A DNA stretch of 10,416 nt from assembly GCA_009921785.1 (NCBI GenBank), contig RFXE01000048.1:1-10416 (forward strand). Direction: 5' to 3'. Shown here piece by piece: positions 1 through 6,681 of this stretch. The notes beneath the pieces are model-generated. The model was not told the DNA's origin. It made no database searches and worked only from the letters and a program-made list of their open reading frames with translations. The stretch comes from Alphaproteobacteria bacterium (GTDB taxonomy: Bacteria > Pseudomonadota > Alphaproteobacteria > Rhizobiales > Beijerinckiaceae). A program made the translations under genes and the position numbers. The stretch's first letter is position 1. The number at the start of each line of letters is the position of its first letter.

Positions 1-1
1 A

Positions 2-634
2 ACTTCACAATCACCGCTCAAGACTCTGGCTGATCTCAAAGGCAAAAAAATCGGCATTGCCGGAGGCCCGACGGATAAGAGTTGGGTCTTGATCCGCGCC
101 TATGCCCAAAAGACATTCGCACTTGACCTTGCTCAAGAGTCGCAACCCCTCTTTGCAGCGCCGCCGCTTCTCAATGAGGAATTAGAGCGAGGCGGTATCG
201 ATGCGCTCATCACATTTTGGCAATTCGCTGAACCAATGAAAGCCAAGGGCGCGCGCGAACTCATCACACTAGCGGATACAGCACAAACACTCGGCCTTGA
301 TCCGGAAACACCCTTATTGGGTTATGTGTTTTCAGAAGGCTGGGCCAAAGCCCATTCCGGTTTAGCCTTAAAACTCGCAAAGGCCTCACGCGACGCAAAG
401 GCCATTCTTGCATCCGATAATTTTGAATGGGAGCGCCTGCGTCCCCTGATGAAAGTACAAACGGATAAAGATTTTGAAGCATTGAAAGCGGGCTTTCGCG
501 CTGGTATTCCCGCATCAAACGAAATCAATATCGAAGCCGCACACCGTCTTTTTACTGTCCTTGCCGCCATCGGTGGTCGTGACCTCACCGGCGATCAAGC
601 AACACTTGCTCAGGGCACCTTTGCAACCTATTGA
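2..634 (+). CDS. NitT/TauT-type ABC transporter substrate-binding protein, C-terminal part (5' end outside window)
   Basis: This is the periplasmic binding protein of an ABC importer, cut by the left edge. The frame is open from base 2, and the first readable residues are TSQSPLKTLADLKGKKIGIA, followed by GGPTDKSWVLIRAYA. The stretch 'LADLKGKKIGIAGG' is the typical lead into the first lobe of NitT/TauT-family (SsuA/TauA/ThiY-like) binding proteins. A TTG at 89 lies inside this conserved stretch and is not a plausible start, because homology-like sequence continues upstream of it. About 210 residues are visible. The signal peptide and first beta strands must lie outside. The stop is 33 bases before the permease, so the three genes form one operon. 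The substrate cannot be read from the sequence; nitrate, sulfonates, taurine, thiamine precursors and other small molecules are all carried by this family. Confidence 0.85.
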   Translation, partial: TSQSPLKTLADLKGKKIGIAGGPTDKSWVLIRAYAQKTFALDLAQESQPLFAAPPLLNEELERGGIDALITFWQFAEPMKAKGARELITLADTAQTLGLDPETPLLGYVFSEGWAKAHSGLALKLAKASRDAKAILASDNFEWERLRPLMKVQTDKDFEALKAGFRAGIPASNEINIEAAHRLFTVLAAIGGRDLTGDQATLAQGTFATY

Positions 635-667
635 CCCCTGTTCGATTGTTCTTCTTTCCGTTAAATT

Positions 668-1423
668 GTGATTATGCTCCGTTCGCCCTTACTTCCGCTT
701 CTCTCAACTATTGCCCTAATTTTGTTATGGGCCGTGCTCGCTTATTCATTGCAGAGCCGCTATCTTCCAACACCGTTTGATGTGGCATCCGCCTTCGAGA
801 CTGAGTTTACATCCGGTGCTTTGTTCTTTCATCTCGGCGCAACATGTTTGCGCGTATTAGGGGCCTTTTGTTTAGCACTTCTCTTTGGTACCGCGCTCGG
901 CCTCGCGCTAGGGCGCTCGCCGAAAGCAAATCTTGTTTTTGATCCCTGGCTTATATTTGCCCTCAATCTTCCCGCCCTTGTTGTCATCGTCTTTTGTTAT
1001 CTTTGGTTAGGACTAACCGAAACAGCAGCTATTATTGCCGTCGCTCTGAACAAGATTCCAAATACCGCCGTCACCATGCGCGAAGGCGCTCGTGCGCTTG
1101 ATCCATCGCTTGACGAGGTCGCTGCGATTTATGGTTACAAGGGATGGAACAAATTCATCCATTTTACCTTGCCGCAACTCGAACCCTTCTTAGCTGCTGC
1201 TATTCGCAATGGACTAGCATTGATCTGGAAAATTGTTCTCGTCGTTGAACTCATCGGGCGAAACAATGGCGTAGGCTTTCAAATCAATTTCTTCTTTGCT
1301 CAATTCGATCTCGCCCGCATCATGGTTTACACGCTGAGCTTTATGGTCATTGTTGGTTTGATCGAAGCATTTATCATCAAGCCCTGGGAAACGCGCGCAC
1401 GCTTCTGGCGGGGTGACGCGTGA
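668..1423 (+). CDS. NitT/TauT-type ABC transporter permease
   Basis: Inner-membrane permease of the importer, about 251 aa, the normal length for SsuC/TauC/ThiX-like proteins. A first hydrophobic helix spans about residues 7-27 (PLLPLLSTIALILLWAVLAY). Further membrane segments lie at about 58-80, 97-115, 120-130, 182-197 and 218-237. The cytoplasmic coupling loop (EAA-like motif) is at about 149-165, reading 'DEVAAIYGYKGWNKFIHFTL', with the family glycine after the EVAA segment. The start could be GTG at 668 or ATG at 674; neither has a strong Shine-Dalgarno, so translation may be coupled to the binding protein 33 bases upstream. The last bases overlap the ATPase start (GTGATGA arrangement), a usual sign of translational coupling. 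Family is clear; substrate is not. Confidence 0.9.
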   Translation: MIMLRSPLLPLLSTIALILLWAVLAYSLQSRYLPTPFDVASAFETEFTSGALFFHLGATCLRVLGAFCLALLFGTALGLALGRSPKANLVFDPWLIFALNLPALVVIVFCYLWLGLTETAAIIAVALNKIPNTAVTMREGARALDPSLDEVAAIYGYKGWNKFIHFTLPQLEPFLAAAIRNGLALIWKIVLVVELIGRNNGVGFQINFFFAQFDLARIMVYTLSFMVIVGLIEAFIIKPWETRARFWRGDA

Positions 1424-2007
1424 TGAAATTCACCTTTGCCTCAAAATCATTTGGCACTCAAACAATCCTTGCACCGCTGACCCTCACACTTGAAAAGGGC
1501 ACAGTCACAGCGCTTATGGGTCCCTCGGGATCGGGCAAAACAACGCTGCTCAAAATGATCGCTGGGCTTGATCAAGACGATGCGCAAACGCTCAAGAAGC
1601 CATTAAAGATCGGCATGATGTTTCAAGAGCCGCGTCTTTTGCCTTGGAAGACTGTGCGCGAGAATATCGAAGTCGCTGGTCCTGTGGACAGTCTTTTGAA
1701 AGCCTTGGACCTTGACGATGCAAGCGCCTTTTATCCAAGGCAGTTATCGCTCGGCATGGCGAAACGGGTTGCTTTTGCGCGTGCCATCGCGTCTGAGCCC
1801 GAGCTTCTTCTTCTTGATGAACCGTTCACATCACTCGACGATGCGCGCGTTGATCTCATGCGCACGATGATTAGTGAGACAAAAAATAGATTGAACATTC
1901 CCGTCTTAATCACCACGCATGACCGCGCAGATACAGAAGCGCTTCAGGCGGATATTTACGCTCTTGAAGGGCGTCCCGCAAAAATCAGAAAATTGATTGA
2001 TGCGTGA
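1420..2007 (+). CDS. NitT/TauT-type ABC transporter ATP-binding protein
   Basis: ATPase subunit of the importer, 195 aa, on the short side for SsuB/TauB-like ATPases (usually about 230-270 aa); the C-terminal extension is missing. Walker A is GPSGSGKTT (residues 34-42). The Q-loop is FQEPRLLPW with Gln69. The signature is LSLGM (109-113), Walker B is LLLLDEP with Asp133 and Glu134, and the switch His is in TTHD (His167). All catalytic elements are present. The signature has Leu instead of the usual first Gly (LSGGM). The start is GTG at 1420, overlapping the permease stop, or ATG at 1423. The gene ends five bases before the convergent bciA stop, with no clear intrinsic terminator between them. 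Confidence 0.92.
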   Translation: MMKFTFASKSFGTQTILAPLTLTLEKGTVTALMGPSGSGKTTLLKMIAGLDQDDAQTLKKPLKIGMMFQEPRLLPWKTVRENIEVAGPVDSLLKALDLDDASAFYPRQLSLGMAKRVAFARAIASEPELLLLDEPFTSLDDARVDLMRTMISETKNRLNIPVLITTHDRADTEALQADIYALEGRPAKIRKLIDA

Positions 2008-2012
2008 GCGAT

Positions 2013-3047
2013 TTAAAATACTGAATGATCGCCCCGCTCATGTTGGATTTCATCCGCGAGCAATCGATCATAGTGGTCAAAAAGTGTATCATTGCCGGTT
2101 GAAGGCGTAAGTGCCTCGTTATAACGCCCTGTTTCCGGATTAAGCACGAGCATGGATTCAGTTGCATAATAATAGCCAATCCGTGCAAGCTCTGCCTTTT
2201 CCGCAATCCCTCTATTAAGGCGTCCGATGAGGCTCAAAACGCCAATAATCAATGTCATGAGCGCGAGTGGTACAGATTTAAATTTTGGAGCGCGATTTAA
2301 GCGAGAAAACAGATAATCGCCTTGATCACGCGGTGTAATTGCGGGACCCAGACCGCCGATGGGCAGAATACGGTTCCATCGCGTCTCATCCTCAAGGCAT
2401 CCCGCAATATAATCAGCAAGGTCTCGATCACTTATCGGCTTACACGCCGTTAAACGCCCATCGCCGAAAATCAAAAATGATTTGCCCTGTTTGACACGTT
2501 CAACCTGTCCAGACAGTGATTTGAAAAAGGCGGTGGGACGAATAATCGAGTATATAAGACCTGACTCGATCAATTCTTTTTCAAAGGCGAGCTTTGCCTC
2601 TTGAAACGCCAAGCGCGGCTTTTGCACACAAAGCGCTGACAGCATGATGAATTGCTTTACACCCGCTTCTTTTGCAACCCGTAGCGCTTGAGAATGCGCC
2701 TCATAATCAATTGCCCACGCATCACGCGGTGCGCCTGTCCGTGAGGCAAGGCAGGACACAACGCAATCAAATTGCTCGCCGCGAAAGCCATCGCGCACAA
2801 GTGAGTTGATATCCGTGACGTCGCCGAAGCGATACTCAATACCGGCATCATCTCGTTGCGTGTCATGATTGGATAAATGCGGCGATCCATCACGCTGTAG
2901 CCGCACAAAGCATACAATGTGATAGCCACGATCTCTCAGGGCGCGAACCGTGGCACGACCAATGGTTCCGGTCGCACCCAACACAAAGACGCGGCCTTGA
3001 TGCGAAGAGCTTACAGAAAAAGTGGACTGGGTATCTTGCGGGTTCAT
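2013..3047 (-). CDS. bciA: Divinyl (proto)chlorophyllide a 8-vinyl reductase, BciA/DVR type
   Basis: Atypical short-chain dehydrogenase, 344 aa, that reduces the C8 vinyl group of divinyl (proto)chlorophyllide to ethyl with NADPH during (bacterio)chlorophyll synthesis. The N-terminal Rossmann motif is GATGTIG (24-30). Hallmarks shared with plant DVR and BciA follow in order: FGDVTD (74-79), VVSCLASRTG (96-105), the IDY segment (113-115), LSALCVQKP (136-144), IIRPTAFFKSLSGQVE (168-183), FGDGRLTACKPISDRDLA (194-211), ILPIGGLGPAITPRDQG (227-243), IGYYYATESMLVLNPETG (290-307) and TPSTGNDTL (314-322). These cover the whole protein, so it is intact. The ATG at 3047 has only a weak GAAG upstream. 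It lies 69 bases after the ABC-F stop on the same strand, so cotranscription is possible. This is the ferredoxin-independent enzyme, not the unrelated BciB. It is strong evidence for a bacteriochlorophyll-making host. No TGT-N12-ACA (PpsR/CrtJ) site was seen in the 69-base gap. Confidence 0.9.
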   Translation of the reverse strand: MNPQDTQSTFSVSSSHQGRVFVLGATGTIGRATVRALRDRGYHIVCFVRLQRDGSPHLSNHDTQRDDAGIEYRFGDVTDINSLVRDGFRGEQFDCVVSCLASRTGAPRDAWAIDYEAHSQALRVAKEAGVKQFIMLSALCVQKPRLAFQEAKLAFEKELIESGLIYSIIRPTAFFKSLSGQVERVKQGKSFLIFGDGRLTACKPISDRDLADYIAGCLEDETRWNRILPIGGLGPAITPRDQGDYLFSRLNRAPKFKSVPLALMTLIIGVLSLIGRLNRGIAEKAELARIGYYYATESMLVLNPETGRYNEALTPSTGNDTLFDHYDRLLADEIQHERGDHSVF

Positions 3048-3116
3048 GATCTTCGGTCAGACGAAACACCCCAAAGCGTAACAGGCTCCAGCCGAAGCAC
3101 CAAGGTCTTACCTGCC

Positions 3117-4739
3117 TCAGCTATGAAGGCCAGGCGCTTCTTGTCCCGTGCTCGCCACATACTCGGTATAACCGCCGCCATAGACATGAACTCCTTCAGG
3201 CGTAAGTTCGAGAACGCGGTTGGAGAGCGCTGACAGAAAATGTCGATCATGCGAAACGAAGAGCATTGTCCCTTCAAAATCCGCCAGTGCTTTAATGAGC
3301 ATATCTTTAGTCAAGACATCGAGATGGTTGGTCGGTTCATCAAGCACGAGAAAATTTGGTGGATCATAGAGCATGCGCGCCATGGCAAGACGCGCCTTCT
3401 CGCCACCTGATAACACACGGCATCTCTTCTCAACATCATCACCGGAAAATCCGAAGCACCCGGCAAGCGCGCGCAAGGAACCCTGCCCCGCTTGCGGAAA
3501 TGTCGACTCGAGTGACTCGAAAACAGTGTGTTCGCCGTCCAAAACATCCATCGCGTGTTGCGCGAAATAGCCGAGCTTCACACTACCGCCAATGGCAACA
3601 CTACCTTCATCAGGCTCCGTATTGCCGGTAACCAATTTCAACAAGGTCGATTTGCCGGCGCCATTAACGCCCATCACGCACCACCGTTCTTTACGGCGGA
3701 TACTGAAATCAAAGCCTTCATAAATCCGGCGGCTACCATAGGATTTATGAATATTTTTGAGGGCAACCACATCGTCACCCGAACGTGGCGCGGGCAGGAA
3801 CTCGAACAAGATCGATTGACGACGCTTCGGTGGTTCAACCTTGTCGATCTTTTCGAGTTTTTTCACGCGGCTCTGCACCTGAGCTGCATGTGAGGCGCGT
3901 GCTTTGAATCGCTCAATGAATTTGATTTCCTTGGCGAGCATCGCCTGCTGTCGCTCGAAGCGCGCCTGTTGCTGGCGCTCATTCATCTCGCGCTGCTCTT
4001 CGAAAAATTTGTAATTACCCGAATAGGTGTTGAGCTCACCGCCATCGATTTCAAGAATTTTTGAAACGACACGATTCATGAATTCACGATCATGCGAAGT
4101 CATGATCAAGAGGCCATCATAATTTTTGAGAAAGGCTTCGAGCCAGATCAGGCTTTCAAGATCAAGATGGTTGCTCGGTTCGTCGAGTAACATCGCGTCG
4201 GGCTTCATCAGAAGAATACGCGCCAATGCCACGCGCATTTTCCATCCACCCGAGAGGACGCCGACATCGCCCTCCATCATCTCTTGGCTAAAGCTCAAAC
4301 CGGCAAGCACTTCGCGCGCGCGGCTTTCAAGCGCATAGCCATCAAGCTCTTCGAATTTCGCCTGCACTTCACCGTAACGTTCAACGAGTTCATTGATCTC
4401 ATCGAACCGTTCGGGATCGGCCATCGCCGTTTCAAGCGCTTTCAATTCAATCGCCACAGCACTTATCGGCCCGACACCATCCATGACTTCAGCGACGGCA
4501 GAACGGCCTTTCATCTCGCCGACATCCTGGCTGAAATAGCCAATCGTCATGCCGCGATCGACGATGATTTGTCCTTCATCGGGCTGCTCTTCGCCCGTAA
4601 TCATGCGGAACAAGGTCGTCTTGCCTGTTCCATTCGCGCCGACAAGACCAATTTTCTCACCACGCTGCAACGCGGCCGAGGCCTCGATGAAAACGATCTG
4701 GTGACCATTCTGCTTGCTGATATTTTCGATACGGATCAT
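3117..4739 (-). CDS. ABC-F family ATPase (ribosome-associated translation factor type)
   Basis: Soluble tandem ATPase of the ABC-F class, 540 aa. These proteins have two nucleotide-binding domains and no membrane part. Known members bind the ribosomal E site and affect translation or protect against antibiotics. Domain 1: Walker A GANGTGKTT (34-42), signature LSGGWKMR (162-169), Walker B MLLDEPSNHLD (183-193), TSHD (214-217). A charged linker, the ABC-F interdomain helix pair, spans about 244-305. Domain 2: Walker A GVNGAGKST (357-365), signature LSGGEKAR (443-450), Walker B LVLDEPTNHLD (464-474), VSHD (495-498). ATG at 4739 is chosen because the first strand of the fold (MIRIENISK) starts there and AAGG lies just upstream. 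An open frame extends 28 codons further to 4823, but those residues look non-conserved. It is close to the Uup/YheS-like housekeeping group; the exact subfamily is not resolved. bciA follows 69 bases later. Confidence 0.9.
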   Translation of the reverse strand: MIRIENISKQNGHQIVFIEASAALQRGEKIGLVGANGTGKTTLFRMITGEEQPDEGQIIVDRGMTIGYFSQDVGEMKGRSAVAEVMDGVGPISAVAIELKALETAMADPERFDEINELVERYGEVQAKFEELDGYALESRAREVLAGLSFSQEMMEGDVGVLSGGWKMRVALARILLMKPDAMLLDEPSNHLDLESLIWLEAFLKNYDGLLIMTSHDREFMNRVVSKILEIDGGELNTYSGNYKFFEEQREMNERQQQARFERQQAMLAKEIKFIERFKARASHAAQVQSRVKKLEKIDKVEPPKRRQSILFEFLPAPRSGDDVVALKNIHKSYGSRRIYEGFDFSIRRKERWCVMGVNGAGKSTLLKLVTGNTEPDEGSVAIGGSVKLGYFAQHAMDVLDGEHTVFESLESTFPQAGQGSLRALAGCFGFSGDDVEKRCRVLSGGEKARLAMARMLYDPPNFLVLDEPTNHLDVLTKDMLIKALADFEGTMLFVSHDRHFLSALSNRVLELTPEGVHVYGGGYTEYVASTGQEAPGLHS

Positions 4740-4892
4740 GTGCCTTGGGGGCCCTGCGTAAAATTTTCTCAGGGAGCCCATAGGCCATTCGGCATGGAGA
4801 CGAAAGAGCCCACAGCACTTCAAGTGTAATTTTCATCGCCAAAGTGGCTTTTACGGGCGTTGGCGTGGCAACGTTATCAAAAATGGACAAAA

Positions 4893-4941
4893 AAAGAGCG
4901 GCGCAGAAATGAGGGTTAGCCTCCCCTCCGTGCCGCGCTTT
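4893..4941 (-). terminator. Rho-independent terminator after the tpa-like gene
   Basis: The arm at 4893-4903 (AAAGAGCGGCG) pairs with 4931-4941 (TGCCGCGCTTT) with one mismatch and one wobble. Inside, GAGG (4911-4914) can pair with CCTC (4920-4923). Read on the minus strand the hairpin is followed directly by a run of seven T (A-run at 4889-4895), as an intrinsic terminator requires. It sits 17 bases past the aminotransferase stop and would separate that transcript from the ABC-F/bciA genes. The plus strand lacks a comparable T run. Confidence 0.78.
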
Positions 4942-4958
4942 AAAAAACCTAGGTCCGC

Positions 4959-6338
4959 TTAGCCGAACACATTGGTGAGCGCGCGGTCGATGACATCGGT
5001 AATCCGGTCGATGTCATTGGCCGTCGCAATCAATGCGGGCGAGAGGCAGAGCGTATTGTTCAACCCGTCGAGCGACCGATTGGTCGCACCGATGATCACG
5101 CCTTGCTTCAAACAATCGGCAACGACAGCCTGCACGCGCTTTTCATCGATTGGCTCTTTGGTCTTGCGATCGGCCACGAGTTCCGCGCCGAGGAAGAGGC
5201 CCAAGCCACGGACATCGCCCACAACATTGTGCTTTGCCTTGAGGGCTTCAAGATTTTTGAGGCAACGCTCACCCATAAGCACCGTATTTTCGAGAAGATT
5301 TTCTTCTTCGATGATGCGCATATTTTCGAGAGCTGCGACAGGACCGGCGGTGCAGCCGCCAAAGGTCGAAATATCACGGAAATAGCTCATCGGATCAGAG
5401 GCATCATCCTTGAACATGTCGAAGACGCGTTCGGTCGTCACCGTGCAGCTGATTGCCGCATAGCCCGAAGCCACACCCTTCGCCATGGTTACGAAATCAG
5501 GCTTCACGCCATATTGCTGATAGCCGAACCATTTACCGGTACGACCAACGCCGCATACAACTTCGTCAATGTGAAGAAGAACCTGATATTTTTCGCAGAT
5601 CTGCTGCACACGTTCCCAATAGCCCTTCGGTGGAACAATAACGCCACCACCCGCTGTTACCGGCTCGAGAACAATGCAGCCCACCGTATCAGGGCCTTCG
5701 CGCAGAATAACTTCTTCAATCGCGTTTGCTGCGCGCTCGCCGTAATTTTCGACATCCCATTGCTTGCGATATTCGAGGCAATGCGGAACGCTAATAAAGC
5801 CATCCGGAAATGGTCCATATTGCGCGGCGCGTTGCGGCTGGCCTGAAGTCGCGAGCGTGGCAATCGTCGTGCCGTGATAATCTCTCTCACGGAACAAGAT
5901 CTTCCACTTCTTGCCGCCATGATGACGATGCGCGATCTGGCGCACCATCTTGTAAACCTTCTCATTCGCCTCAGAGCCGGAATTCGAATAATAAACGCGG
6001 CTCATGCCCGGCATTTTCTCAATGAGCTTTTCAGCGAAGAGCGCGCCCGGAATGGTGCCCGCAGCGCCGGCAAAATAATTGAGCTTTACGAGCTGGTCGC
6101 GCACAGCATTCGCAATGCTTTCGCGGCCATAGCCGACATTGACGGTCCACACGCCGCCTGACACCGCGTCGAGATATTCATTACCCAAAGCGTCCCAGAC
6201 CTTCAGACCCTTGCCTTCGATATAGATGCGCGGGTTGATCGTCTCATAGGCTTTATGTTGGCTCAGATGATGCCACACATTCGCGCGATCTGCTTCGATC
6301 ACATGGCCGAGATCGTTAGGGCTGATGTTCAGGGTCAT
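4959..6338 (-). CDS. tpa: Class III aminotransferase, probable taurine--pyruvate aminotransferase
   Basis: PLP-dependent class III (omega) aminotransferase, 459 aa. It most resembles taurine:pyruvate aminotransferase, which converts taurine and pyruvate to sulfoacetaldehyde and alanine in the cytoplasm. Tpa-like stretches include an N-terminal VWHHLSQHK (22-30), DAVSGGVWTVNVGYGRE (57-73), LNYFAGAAGTIPGA (86-99), MPGMSRVYYSNSGSEANEK (109-127) and RDYHGTT (152-158). PLP residues are visible: Tyr154/His155 stacking region, Asp258 in HIDEVVCGVGRTG, and the Schiff-base Lys287 in TMAKGVASGY. The ATG at 6338 is chosen because GGAG (6347-6350 on the minus strand) lies eight bases upstream; an in-frame GTG at 6347 overlaps that site. 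It is monocistronic, with a terminator behind and a large leader region in front. Other omega-amine:pyruvate transaminases are the alternative. The downstream enzymes of taurine use (xsc, pta) are not in the window. Confidence 0.75.
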   Translation of the reverse strand: MTLNISPNDLGHVIEADRANVWHHLSQHKAYETINPRIYIEGKGLKVWDALGNEYLDAVSGGVWTVNVGYGRESIANAVRDQLVKLNYFAGAAGTIPGALFAEKLIEKMPGMSRVYYSNSGSEANEKVYKMVRQIAHRHHGGKKWKILFRERDYHGTTIATLATSGQPQRAAQYGPFPDGFISVPHCLEYRKQWDVENYGERAANAIEEVILREGPDTVGCIVLEPVTAGGGVIVPPKGYWERVQQICEKYQVLLHIDEVVCGVGRTGKWFGYQQYGVKPDFVTMAKGVASGYAAISCTVTTERVFDMFKDDASDPMSYFRDISTFGGCTAGPVAALENMRIIEEENLLENTVLMGERCLKNLEALKAKHNVVGDVRGLGLFLGAELVADRKTKEPIDEKRVQAVVADCLKQGVIIGATNRSLDGLNNTLCLSPALIATANDIDRITDVIDRALTNVFG

Positions 6339-6346
6339 TACAGTCA

Positions 6347-6350
6347 CTCC
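6347..6350 (-). promoter_or_regulatory. Ribosome binding site deciding the tpa start
   Basis: GGAG on the minus strand, eight bases upstream of ATG 6338. It overlaps the in-frame GTG at 6347, which makes that GTG an unlikely start. This removes three residues from the longest open frame. Confidence 0.7.
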
Positions 6351-6681
6351 AAAATTAAGCTGCCGCAGGAACGCTGGATTCCTTGAGATTTTCTACCATA
6401 GAAGCCGCGCGATCAGAAGCGGGCGAGAACCGAATATTCCCTCCGAAGCTTGATCCGCCGCAGGCGCATACCGCAGTGCGAGATGACCGTGTCGGCGTTC
6501 GGGTAACCGCCCGCGAAAGTTCATACCGACAGCAATTTATGCCTTAAACAATGGCTTTATGGCTTTATGAACACTCAACGTAGCAAAGCCGAATGTCCCG
6601 TCCGTTACCATGGCTCTCTTCGCTGAAAAGCCGTGCTTGGGCTTGGCCGGCGCTCTGGCTCAGTAATTTGGACAATCTGGC
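6351..6681. other. Gap between tpa-like and aerR-like genes
   Basis: About 330 bases with no convincing gene. On the minus strand it must hold the tpa promoter and leader and the 3' region of the aerR-like transcript. The part at about 6400-6515 is visibly GC-rich and contains nested inverted repeats (see separate entry). Three very short minus-strand frames are present. A 24-codon frame starts at ATG 6611 and ends at 6537 (begins MVTDGTFGFATLSVHK). A 43-codon frame starts at ATG 6521 and ends at about 6390. A 14-codon frame starts at ATG 6399 and ends at 6355 (MVENLKESSVPAAA), 16 bases before the tpa ATG. The last is the end of a 62-codon stretch, open from 6543, that has no earlier start codon. 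None has a good ribosome site, and I recognise none. A weak GCCG/CGGC hairpin followed by TTTT on the minus strand (about 6625-6650) could help end the aerR-like transcript. Confidence 0.5.
6419..6514 (-). ncRNA. Candidate structured leader RNA upstream of tpa (nested inverted repeats)
   Basis: Read as minus-strand RNA, this block can fold as a closed element. The outer stem pairs 6508-6514 with 6419-6425 (GCGGGCG/CGCCCGC, 7 bp). Inside it, 6498-6502 pairs with 6430-6434 (CCGAA/UUCGG). Directly stacked on that, 6493-6497 pairs with 6456-6460 (CGCCG/CGGCG). The apical hairpin pairs 6477-6480 with 6465-6468 (CGCA/UGCG). It lies about 80 bases upstream of the tpa start, where a cis-regulatory RNA would sit. 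I do not recognise it as any known riboswitch class (no B12 box, TPP or glycine consensus seen). The stems are short and GC-rich, so chance pairing is possible; the strand is inferred from position only. Confidence 0.25.

Noticed and set aside
2..2007. Naming the importer as thiamine-precursor (thiXYZ), taurine (tauABC) or sulfonate (ssuABC) transporter
   Set aside because: The binding protein is incomplete, no diagnostic residues or neighbouring pathway genes fix the ligand, and no TPP riboswitch is visible.
2008..2032. Possible terminator between the importer ATPase and bciA (GCGAT / ATCGC)
   Set aside because: Only five base pairs with a 15-base loop and no T run; most of it lies within the end of bciA.
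4740..4823. A 28-residue N-terminal extension of the ABC-F protein
   Set aside because: The fold begins at MIRIENISK with AAGG just upstream of ATG 4739; the extra residues resemble no ABC-F sequence.
4284..4829. A 181-codon plus-strand frame
   Set aside because: It is antisense to the ABC-F gene, whose motifs are unambiguous on the other strand.
5103..5846. A 247-codon open frame on the plus strand
   Set aside because: It is fully antisense to the tpa-like gene, has no recognisable domain, and arises from codon bias of the real gene.
6550..6570. Tandem repeat ATGGCTTT ATGGCTTT ATG
   Set aside because: Two copies of eight bases only; too short to mean more than local slippage.
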